From assembly GCA_025360455.1 (NCBI GenBank), contig JANYCF010000163.1, positions 1 to 32,405 on the forward strand: 32,405 bases of DNA, read 5' to 3'. The translations under genes and the position numbers were made by a program. Below, in pieces: positions 18,779 through 27,187 of this stretch; position 1 is the stretch's first letter, and each line of letters opens with the position of its first letter. The notes beneath the pieces are model-generated. The model had not been told where the DNA came from. It made no database searches and saw only the letters and a list, made by a program, of their open reading frames with translations. The stretch comes from Opitutaceae bacterium (lineage in GTDB: Bacteria; Verrucomicrobiota; Verrucomicrobiia; Opitutales; Opitutaceae).

Positions 18779-19787
18779 AACTGGTCCAACAGAGGTACCA
18801 CAAGTAATAAAGAGCCTTTTTTACCCACTGGAAATAGCGAGGAACCTGAATTGAAAATCCTTTCTGGTTTCTCGCTGATATCCATGGGCATGACAGGTGA
18901 ACTGCTGGCCTACCGATCCAATTACCCACTCCAAGGAAACAGCATTATGTTGAGTCGGCGCTTGTCGCAGTGCCGATAGATTTCCAAGGCAAGCCGGCGC
19001 TGCCCGACAAGCTTCCGTCGCCAAGGCTAGGGAGGCCAAGACTGCGGCCCCACATAAGTCACCGTGAAAACCCCTGTTTGTTCCCGGCACGGGCAAAACG
19101 CATTTTGCGGACGAGGCTGCATGATTCCTGGCCTAGCAATGAGCAACCCCGGGAGTCCCTAAACTCACCGGGGTCATAACCCATAAACCCTAATAAACGA
19201 GAAATTGAATTCGCCCTAAATTAACCAGTGAAAGCCCGGCGTGCCGTGAAGATTAGCTGCGCCATGAAACCGCACGGAAAAGATCTGAGTGATTTTTTTG
19301 GTGGGTGTCATGGGTGGTGGCGATGGGCAAAATGTGGCAAAGTTCTCCGAGAAAATAAATCCAACAGGGACGGATTGCCGTGGAGCTGGGACGAAGTGCG
19401 CAAGTTCCCGGGTAAGGACCATCACTTACCCTCAATTCGGATATCCCATACTGAAATGCATCAAGGTGATTTCCACAGAGTATCCGGAGGGCCGACACAG
19501 TGACTGAGGAAGGATACACGGTGTAAGCAGCGCTCTCCTCTATTCCTATTCTCGGATCGAATTTGGCAACAGTTTGGCTGGTGCGCCTCACTCTGTGATC
19601 TCCGGATCGACTCGGTGTACTCTGTGTCTCAAGAATTTTCTTGGTTTAAAGGCGAATTTATACGCCACGAAGTTCAGCGACTCGCCCCATTCTTCCGGCG
19701 CTTGGTCCCAAAATGATTTTCAAGTGACGCAATTTAATCACGGTCGCCGACGACCTACAGAACTACTCAGCCTTAGATTAAATCCTT

Positions 19788-20918
19788 ATGACTACCCACG
19801 CACCATCCGGTCAGGAAAATTCATTCCTGACTCTCGCCCAACAGCATCTTCGCAGCCTTGTGCTCGCAAGTGCTTTCATTCTTTCCGCCACCTCGGCTCA
19901 CGCCCAAGGTTGCGTCGCCGCCCACGGCAGCGGTGTCCCTTGCGCCATGGAGGCAGGCGAAACCGCCCATTCCTGGGATCTCTCTGTTTCCTACCGCTGG
20001 TTTCAATCGGATCGCCATTATGTCGGCACGGCTTATCAAGCGCAGCGTGACGCGGCCGGCGATCAGGTGATCAACCGCTCGCACTTCACCGACATCGGTC
20101 TGACGTACACCGTCTCACCACGCTACAGTTTCTCCCTCACCCTTCCGTACGTGAATCATGATCGGTCCCAGACCCTGAAAAAGAACGGGGTGGTTTTTCA
20201 ACGTTACGCCACCCAATCGACCGGTATTGGCGATGTCAGCATCACCGGTAATATGTGGGTGTTCGATCCGGCCACTTCATCCAAGGGCAATATCCAGCTC
20301 GGTCTTGGCTTATCCCTGCCGACTGGCAAAGACGATGCGACCGATACCTTTCAATCCTATAACGCCACCCTGAATCAAGTTCTGGCCGTGGTCAAAACGG
20401 TTGATCAATCCATCCAGCCCGGCACGGGCGGTTATGGTATTATCCTAAATTTGAATGGCTATCGCCAGTTGGGTGCGGGCTTCACGGGCTATCTCAATGC
20501 CAACTATAATATCACGCCCCAAGAAACCAATGGCGTCGATACATTCCGCGGCGGTTTCGAAGCCATCATGTCGATTCCCGACACTTATCTGGGTCGCATC
20601 GGTGTCGAATACACCATGCCCGGTGCCTCTGGCATAGGCGTCAGCTTGGGACTTCGTGCCGAAGGTGTGGCCGTGTATGATCTGATTGGCGGCAGCAAAG
20701 GTTTCCGCCGGCCAGGATATTCCGTGGCCATTGAGCCGGGCATCAGCATCACCCGGAAGAAGTGGTCGGCCCGGCTTTATGTTCCCTACGCGATTCAACG
20801 TAATCGCATGCAAAGCGTACCCGATAAACAGCGTTCCATCTCCACGGGAGTTTATCGCCAGGGCGACGCCGCCTTTGCCGATTATCTGATCGCCTTCAGT
20901 TTCAGCTATAAACTCTGA
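19788..20918 (+). CDS. Predicted outer-membrane beta-barrel/transporter-like protein
   Basis: LVLASAFILSATSAHAQG signal-like segment; SVSYRWFQSDRHYVG, IGLTYTVSPRYSFSLTLPYVNHDRS, LGLGLSLPTGKDD; C-terminal FSFSYKL. Confidence 0.75.
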   Translation: MTTHAPSGQENSFLTLAQQHLRSLVLASAFILSATSAHAQGCVAAHGSGVPCAMEAGETAHSWDLSVSYRWFQSDRHYVGTAYQAQRDAAGDQVINRSHFTDIGLTYTVSPRYSFSLTLPYVNHDRSQTLKKNGVVFQRYATQSTGIGDVSITGNMWVFDPATSSKGNIQLGLGLSLPTGKDDATDTFQSYNATLNQVLAVVKTVDQSIQPGTGGYGIILNLNGYRQLGAGFTGYLNANYNITPQETNGVDTFRGGFEAIMSIPDTYLGRIGVEYTMPGASGIGVSLGLRAEGVAVYDLIGGSKGFRRPGYSVAIEPGISITRKKWSARLYVPYAIQRNRMQSVPDKQRSISTGVYRQGDAAFADYLIAFSFSYKL

Positions 20919-20960
20919 GTCTTCTCCCATCTGGTCCACGATGGGCCGGTTTAAATTCTC

Positions 20961-20994
20961 AGACGGCGGCGTTTATTCGCCGCCGTCTTTTTTG
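20961..20994 (+). terminator. Rho-independent terminator downstream of the barrel gene
   Basis: agacggcggcg tttatt cgccgccgtct, perfect 11-bp stem followed by a T-run. Confidence 0.93.
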
Positions 20995-21035
20995 TTTCAT
21001 CATCCAGCCAGCACCACCACGCTCCGCACCGATCC

Positions 21036-23618
21036 ATGAAGTTTGTTGCTAAAACGATTCACGCCACTCCCCCTCCTGCCACGAAGCCGAGCATTGGCCC
21101 GGTGGCGTTGCTCCTCTTCGTCTCCGGAGCGGTGGCGTTGGTCTATGAGATCGTCTGGCAACGGCAATTCGCACTCCTCTTCGGCTCGGCTGCGCCCGCT
21201 ACCGCCGCGGTACTGGCTGCCTATTTCGCCGGCTTGGGTACCGGCAGTTTCGTCATAGGACGCTGGGCGAAAAAATGGACGCGTCCGCTCCTGGCCTACG
21301 CGTTACTCGAATTTTCCGTGGGTCTCGGAGCACTGCTCGTCACCCCGTTGCTCTCATGGTTTGAGCTAGCTTATCCGTGGCTGTTTCAAGCGTTGTCGGG
21401 GCACCCTGGATTATTCGTCGCGGTGAGAATCGCCGTGGCATTTATTACTTTGCTGATCCCGACTTTCTGTATGGGTGGCACCTTGCCGTTGCTCGGTCAG
21501 CTCGTGGATCAGGGACGACAACAACTCGGGCTGACCGCTGGCTGGCTTTATGTGGCCAACACCGTGGGCGCCGGCTTAGGCGCACTGGCGGTTCCGTTTC
21601 TGCTGCTGCCCCAGCTCGGCTTGGCTCATGCCGTTTGGCTGGGCGCTGCGCTCAACGGAGTACTGGCGCTCGCGGCGTGGGGGATGGATGGACAAGTGGG
21701 GTTGACAGAAAAACTCCAAGGTGGAACCCGGCCTCTGGACGGGTTTGAAAAATCCCCGCAGCAGAAAACCCGTCCGGAGGCCGGGTTCCTCCTCATGCAA
21801 AATCACGGCAGTGCGCCTCCCGTTCTGTGGCTGGCGCTGATTTCCGGCGGCGTGACTTTCGCCCTGCAGGTCCTGTGGAATCGCGCGTTCGCGCAGGTGC
21901 ATGAGAACTCGATGTATTCTTTCTCAGTGATCGTGGCCGTCGTCATCTTTGCCCTCGCCATCGGCGCACAGCTCGCCCGACTCGGACTGCGCCGAGGTGT
22001 TGAGCCGCGACGGCTGCTTGGTGGAGCGTGGGTACTGGCCGGGCTCACGGTACTCATCGGGCCTTGGCTTTTCCTCGGTCTGTCCAATGGCTTGGCCTAT
22101 TTCTCTGTCGGTGGCAATTGGAGCGCACAAGCGATTCATCTCACCAGTCTTGCCCTAGCGGTGATCTTGGGGCCCATGGCCCTGCTCGGGATCGGCCTGC
22201 CGGCGCTCATGGAACAAACTGGCCGCACTGCCGGCGTTGAAGCAAGCCGCACGCTCGGACGTTTGCTCGCAGTCAACGTCACGGGCTCTGTCCTCGGCGC
22301 GCTGGCCGCAGGATTTCTTTTGCCTGACTGGCTCGGCTTATGGAACGGCATGCTGTGGCTGGGGGCGTTGCTGCTGGCCACCGGTCTGTGGCAATGGGTG
22401 CGTTGGCCGAATCCCGCCACGCAGCGAAAATTCGGTTTCATTTTCGCGGTCGGTTGGATCGCGAGCCTGATACTGATCACAAAATTTGATTTCCCCCGCG
22501 TGCGCCTCGACGGGGATCGGAACGAACAATTGCTGGCGTTAACGGAAGGCACTCACGGCATCACTGCAGTCGTGGAACGCCCGGGTTCGCGCCGGTTAAA
22601 ACTCAACAACCATTACGGACTCGGCGGCACCGCCTCCACCGGAGACGAACGCATGCAGGCGCATGTCCCGCTCTTGTTGCATCCCGCGCCGCGCCGCGTG
22701 GCATTTTTGGGATTGGGCACGGGCATCACTGCTGGCGGAGCGCTGTTTCATCCCATCGAACAGGTAACCGTGATGGAACTGGTGCCCGAAGTAGTCGCGG
22801 CTTCACGCGCCTATTTTCGCGAAGCCAACGTCGGCGTCCTGGATGATGCCCGCACCCACATCGTGCAGGATGACGCGCGGAACTTCCTCCGGGGCTCAGG
22901 CGAACGCTTTGATGTCATTGTCGGCGATCTCGTGGTGCCTTGGCGCCAAGGCGAGGGTACGCTGTTCACCTTGGAACAATTCAAAGCCGCGCGGGCGGCG
23001 CTCGCTCCGGGCGGATTATTCTGCCAATGGCTGCCGCTGTTTCAGCTTTCCGAAACGGAAGTAAACATTCTCGCGCGCACCTTTCTGACCGTGTTTCCCC
23101 AGGCGCAAGTGTGGCGCGGGGATTTCTCTCCCACCGAGCCCGCAATCGCACTGATTGGCACCACCGACGACTTTAAATGGGACGCGGAGATCGTGCGCAG
23201 AAGACTGACCGAGATGCGGCCAGATCGCGCCAACGCGCAGCTGCGTTCATCGGACGCCTACTGGATGAATCTGGTCGGGGTGCTGGAAATTGCAGATCTG
23301 CCCTCCCGCGAAACCCGGCTCAATCACGAAGACCGACCCTGGATCGAATTGCTCGGACCGATGCTCCATGCCGGCGGCAGTCAGGCGACACTGTTCACCG
23401 GCCGCCGATTGCAGGCGTGGTTGGAGCAAGTGCGATTACGCTCCCGGGGACGGCTCGCGCAAATTCCCGAACAAGAAAAGAACGCCATGGCCGCCGGCAG
23501 CGTGCTCGCAGAAATAACCTTGTATCTCGCCGAGGAAAACCAAGCCGGCGCGAATGCCGCGCAAGAGCGACTAAGACAGATGCTGCCCACCGATGTGTAT
23601 CAAAGCCTGTTTCCGTGA
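21036..23618 (+). CDS. Fused multi-TM (MFS-like) membrane / spermidine-synthase-like protein
   Basis: Many hydrophobic TM segments then VAFLGLGTGITAGGALFHPIEQVTVMELVPEVVAASRAYF...DDARNFLRGSGERFDVIVGDLVVPWRQGEGTLFTLEQF, a SpeE-like SAM/dcSAM-binding Rossmann region. Confidence 0.9.
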   Translation: MKFVAKTIHATPPPATKPSIGPVALLLFVSGAVALVYEIVWQRQFALLFGSAAPATAAVLAAYFAGLGTGSFVIGRWAKKWTRPLLAYALLEFSVGLGALLVTPLLSWFELAYPWLFQALSGHPGLFVAVRIAVAFITLLIPTFCMGGTLPLLGQLVDQGRQQLGLTAGWLYVANTVGAGLGALAVPFLLLPQLGLAHAVWLGAALNGVLALAAWGMDGQVGLTEKLQGGTRPLDGFEKSPQQKTRPEAGFLLMQNHGSAPPVLWLALISGGVTFALQVLWNRAFAQVHENSMYSFSVIVAVVIFALAIGAQLARLGLRRGVEPRRLLGGAWVLAGLTVLIGPWLFLGLSNGLAYFSVGGNWSAQAIHLTSLALAVILGPMALLGIGLPALMEQTGRTAGVEASRTLGRLLAVNVTGSVLGALAAGFLLPDWLGLWNGMLWLGALLLATGLWQWVRWPNPATQRKFGFIFAVGWIASLILITKFDFPRVRLDGDRNEQLLALTEGTHGITAVVERPGSRRLKLNNHYGLGGTASTGDERMQAHVPLLLHPAPRRVAFLGLGTGITAGGALFHPIEQVTVMELVPEVVAASRAYFREANVGVLDDARTHIVQDDARNFLRGSGERFDVIVGDLVVPWRQGEGTLFTLEQFKAARAALAPGGLFCQWLPLFQLSETEVNILARTFLTVFPQAQVWRGDFSPTEPAIALIGTTDDFKWDAEIVRRRLTEMRPDRANAQLRSSDAYWMNLVGVLEIADLPSRETRLNHEDRPWIELLGPMLHAGGSQATLFTGRRLQAWLEQVRLRSRGRLAQIPEQEKNAMAAGSVLAEITLYLAEENQAGANAAQERLRQMLPTDVYQSLFP
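21723..21789. repeat. Palindromic element inside the reading frame of the membrane/SpeE-like gene
   Basis: ggaacccggcctctggacgggttt (21723-21746) and aaacccgtccggaggccgggttcc (21766-21789): 24-bp arms with 1 mismatch. Confidence 0.9.
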
Positions 23619-23738
23619 AGCGGCCCATTCGACAGTGAAAGCTGATGTCACTCGATCGCTTAGAATTTCAGATCTTCGATTCCCCGCTGCCCGATTGCCA
23701 GATGTCGCTTTGCTCGGTATCATAATCGCCTCCTCGTC

Positions 23739-26546
23739 TCACGCGCGATGCACGATCGCGGCTGCGACCACTTCCAACAATGATTCGCTGGTAAAGGGTT
23801 TCTGTAACGGGCCGAAAAGTCCGGCGCCCTGAAACGCGGTGGTTTCCAATCCTCCGCCAAAGCCTGTCGCCAAAATGATCGGCGTGCCCGGACGAATCGC
23901 TCTCATCTCGGCGGCCAGCTTCGTGCCTCTCATGCGCGGCATCGTCAAATCGGTAATGACCAAGTCATACGCCAGAGGCGTTTCACGAAACGCCTGCAAC
24001 GCCAGGACCGGATCGCTGAACGGCACGACCCGATACCCGGCCCGCCGCAACACATTCTCCGAGACGGATAAAACCAACTCGTCATCATCCACCACCATCA
24101 CACTGCGGCCAGCACCTTGATTCGGCGGCGGCGAAATGGAGCGAAAATTCGGCGTGGCCTGAAGGCTCGCCACCGCACTGGCGGAGATGACAGGAAAATA
24201 AATTTGGAACGAGGTGCCTTTGCCGGGTACACTATAAACGACAATTGCGCCATCGTGTTGCTGGACGATGCCGTGCACCACCGCGAGTCCTAGACCCGTG
24301 CCTTTGCCGGTTTCCTTCGTGGTAAAGAACGGTTCGAAAATTCGCTGCAAAGTCTGCTCGTCCATGCCAGCTCCGGTGTCGGTGACCCACAAACGGAGAA
24401 ACCGGCCGGGTTTCAGCTGCGGTCTTTGACTGATCATTTCCCGATCCACCGTCACTTCCTCCACCAGAATATCCAACCGACCGCCCATTTCCTCCATAGC
24501 GTGCGCGGCATTCGTCGCGAGGTTGACGACGATTTGATGCAGCTGGGTTTCATCGGCCATGATCTTCGGCAGCGAATCCGGTATCCGCGCGCAAATCTGA
24601 ATCGAAGACGGCAAGACAGACCGGAGCAGCTTGATCGACTCTTTCACCACCGCACCGAGATGAGTGGGAGTCCGTTTCTGCTCTTCGCGGCGACTGAAGG
24701 TAAGAATCTGTTTCACCAGGTCCTTCGCCCGGTGCGAGGCGACCAGCGTTTGTCCGAGCATCGCATGCGCCTGATGCTGCTCCGGCAGTTCCATCTGGGC
24801 GAGCTGCGCATTACCGAGGATCGCCGTGAGGATATTATTGAAATCATGGGCAATACCGCCGGCCAGATTGCCGATGGCTTCCATTTTCTGCGCCTGCCTG
24901 AGTTGGGCTTCGAGTTCAGCGTGCGCCTCACCCGCCTTCTTTCTTTCCGTCACGTTGCGGCCGATGCCGAGCAGGCCCACGACGCGGCCATTCTTCACGC
25001 GCGGGGAAATGGCGAATTCCATCGTGACCACCGAACCGATCTGCGTTCTGACCTCCAATTCAAACGACGGCGGATGACCACCGCGCACCACTTCGGCAAA
25101 TAGGGCCTGGGCCTTCGCGCGATTCTCCGCCAGCATCTGATCCGTGAAATTGCGTCCGATCCATCGTTCGCGTTTCCAACCGGTGATGATTTCCACCGCC
25201 TGGTTGAGTTCGATGATTTCGCCTTCCGGCGAGAGGGTGAAAATCGCATCGCGCGCCTCCTCAATCAAACTCCGGTAGCGCTCCTCGCTATCGCGCAGTT
25301 CGATCGCCGCCAAATGCGAATCCTCGGCCTCGAGAAAGAGCGCCACGCGGTCCGCCGCCGAAATCGCGAAACCCACTTCATCCAACTGCCAGGGGCGAGG
25401 CCCACCGACTTGCTCGAGACAAAGCACGCCGGCGAGACGTCCACGCCACCGCAACGGCGCGTCCAACATCGAGCCAATGCCCTTTGGCTTCAGGTAATCC
25501 TTCACCAATTCGGCGGTGCGGGGGTCGGTCAAAGCATCCCCGGCTTCGATCGCCCGCTCTCTTTCGAGCGCGGCAAAATAGGCGGGATAAAGCGTGGTCG
25601 GCAAAGTTATCTCCACACGATGCAACCGGAAACTGCGCTCATACAGATCGCGACAAATCAACGCCGTCCGGTCGGCCGACATGATCCAGATACTCGCGCG
25701 TTCCACCTCGAGGGTTTCACACAATATTTCCGTCAACCGGCGTGCTTGGCCCGCCGTATCGTCGGGAGCCGCTTTCTGCGCGAGCGCCATGTCGACGAGA
25801 CCCAAATTTTGTCGGGCCAGCCGGGCTTCGCGCTCGCGCTGGCGGGCGTCGTGTTGCGCCAGCGTTTCCAGCATGGTGTTAAACGAACGCGCGAGACCAC
25901 TGATTTCTCCGCTGCCCGTTTCTGTCACGCGCAATTGCAAATCCCGGCTCTGACTCACGAGCTGGACGGTCTCGGATAAGGCATGCAAGGGATCCGTGAT
26001 TTGTTTCCGGGTCGCGGACGAAATAAAAAGAGACAGTACAATCACGGCCAGCGTGACGAGCACGAGAAGCAAGGCATGTTGGCGCACGCGATCCCCCCAA
26101 CCGGGCATTTCCGCCTGCAACCACACTCGCCCGATTTCAGTACCATCAGCAATCACGGCCACCGAGGTGAAAATTTTCTGCCCCTCGAATCGATCCAGCC
26201 GAGTCGGTGAAGACTCCGGTGCTTGCGCCCCGCCCACGGTCCGTTGGTACTGCACTAGCCGGCTGCCATCCACGCGATACACCCCGGCAGCTTCAACTGT
26301 CGCCTCGTGGCGCAGCACGGCTAGCATCTTCTCAGCGACTCGCGCATCGTCGAATTCAAGCGCGGGCACGATGATTTCCGCGACGAGTCCGGCCTGGGTT
26401 TTCGCACTCTCCAGCGCCCGGGGACGAAAGGTTGTGATCTCAAACAGCGCCACTGAAACCAGCGTGGCCAAGAGCGACAGCAACACCGCTACCAGCGTTA
26501 GGCGGATGAGTTTCTGATGCAGTGATCGCTTGGAAGTATCACTCAT
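23739..26546 (-). CDS. Hybrid sensor histidine kinase/response regulator: CHASE8-like sensor, HAMP, GAF, PAS, HisKA, HATPase_c, C-terminal receiver
   Basis: LVAEIIVPALEFDDARVAEKMLAVLRHEATVEAAGVYRVDGSRLVQY (CHASE8-like), GGIAHDFNNILTAILGNAQLAQ (H-box), DTGAGMDEQTLQRIFEPFFTTKETGKGTGLGLAVVHGIV (G boxes), VMVVDDDELVLSVSENVLR...LVITDLTMPRMRG (receiver). Confidence 0.93.
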   Translation of the reverse strand: MSDTSKRSLHQKLIRLTLVAVLLSLLATLVSVALFEITTFRPRALESAKTQAGLVAEIIVPALEFDDARVAEKMLAVLRHEATVEAAGVYRVDGSRLVQYQRTVGGAQAPESSPTRLDRFEGQKIFTSVAVIADGTEIGRVWLQAEMPGWGDRVRQHALLLVLVTLAVIVLSLFISSATRKQITDPLHALSETVQLVSQSRDLQLRVTETGSGEISGLARSFNTMLETLAQHDARQREREARLARQNLGLVDMALAQKAAPDDTAGQARRLTEILCETLEVERASIWIMSADRTALICRDLYERSFRLHRVEITLPTTLYPAYFAALERERAIEAGDALTDPRTAELVKDYLKPKGIGSMLDAPLRWRGRLAGVLCLEQVGGPRPWQLDEVGFAISAADRVALFLEAEDSHLAAIELRDSEERYRSLIEEARDAIFTLSPEGEIIELNQAVEIITGWKRERWIGRNFTDQMLAENRAKAQALFAEVVRGGHPPSFELEVRTQIGSVVTMEFAISPRVKNGRVVGLLGIGRNVTERKKAGEAHAELEAQLRQAQKMEAIGNLAGGIAHDFNNILTAILGNAQLAQMELPEQHQAHAMLGQTLVASHRAKDLVKQILTFSRREEQKRTPTHLGAVVKESIKLLRSVLPSSIQICARIPDSLPKIMADETQLHQIVVNLATNAAHAMEEMGGRLDILVEEVTVDREMISQRPQLKPGRFLRLWVTDTGAGMDEQTLQRIFEPFFTTKETGKGTGLGLAVVHGIVQQHDGAIVVYSVPGKGTSFQIYFPVISASAVASLQATPNFRSISPPPNQGAGRSVMVVDDDELVLSVSENVLRRAGYRVVPFSDPVLALQAFRETPLAYDLVITDLTMPRMRGTKLAAEMRAIRPGTPIILATGFGGGLETTAFQGAGLFGPLQKPFTSESLLEVVAAAIVHRA

Positions 26547-27187
26547 GGCGCCCCCTTGGTTTCTACCGGCTCCCGGTAGATTTTTCGCGCCGAGGCAAGC
26601 ATCGAGGCACTGATCTGCAAACCTGCTTCCCGGGCGGCCGGCAAATTGGCGGAAAACGCCACCTTGGATTCGCCGCGCAGATTTTTCTCCAAGAAAAGTG
26701 CGAGTACCGCACCCGAGGCCACCCCCGGAGTGGATTCAGTCACAGTCAACACGGGTTTACGCTGCAACACACGCAGCCAATCGGCTTCATCACGCTCCTG
26801 TTTGCGGGCAATGAACACCACATGGCAGCACGCAGCCTCCTCCGCAGTTTGCACCAGCCGGACTTCGATCGGCCGGCCCTGACTCTTTAAGCCGTGGACG
26901 GTTTTCTCCAACACCTCGCCAAATGGATTCGCGCCAAGCACGCCGATGATGATGGGGTCAAGTGGAGTCGCAAATGCACCGGCCGGCCACTCGACATAGC
27001 GGGTAAAGAGCAACAAGTAGCCCGCCTTGGCGTTGTACTCCGGCGCGGAAACCGGCGCTGAGCTTACGATCGCCACCACGGGGGCCAGCTCCGCTGCTGG
27101 GGCGATGGACCAACCCAAGCACAACCCGAAGCTCAGCCAAAACGGCCGCTTGGTGGGTGAGGATTTAACTGGGCGAAGGGAACTCAT
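26543..27187 (-). CDS. YfiR family (DUF4154) periplasmic protein, start moved to ATG at 27187
   Basis: AKAGYLLLFTRYVEWPAGAF, IIIGVLGANPFGEVLEKTVHG, CHVVFIARKQ, VLTVTESTPGVASGAVLALFLEKNLRGESKVAFSANLPAAREAGLQISASMLASARKIY; ATGA overlaps on both sides. Confidence 0.92.
   Translation of the reverse strand: MSSLRPVKSSPTKRPFWLSFGLCLGWSIAPAAELAPVVAIVSSAPVSAPEYNAKAGYLLLFTRYVEWPAGAFATPLDPIIIGVLGANPFGEVLEKTVHGLKSQGRPIEVRLVQTAEEAACCHVVFIARKQERDEADWLRVLQRKPVLTVTESTPGVASGAVLALFLEKNLRGESKVAFSANLPAAREAGLQISASMLASARKIYREPVETKGAP

Noticed and set aside
19146-19174. Hairpin accccgg...ccggggt in the non-coding gap as a terminator
   Set aside because: Short 7-bp stem, long loop and no T-tract
19228-19503. Short ORF as a small protein or toxin
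   Set aside because: No recognisable family, overlaps other short ORFs in other frames, and contains the dispersed motif at 19351-19380
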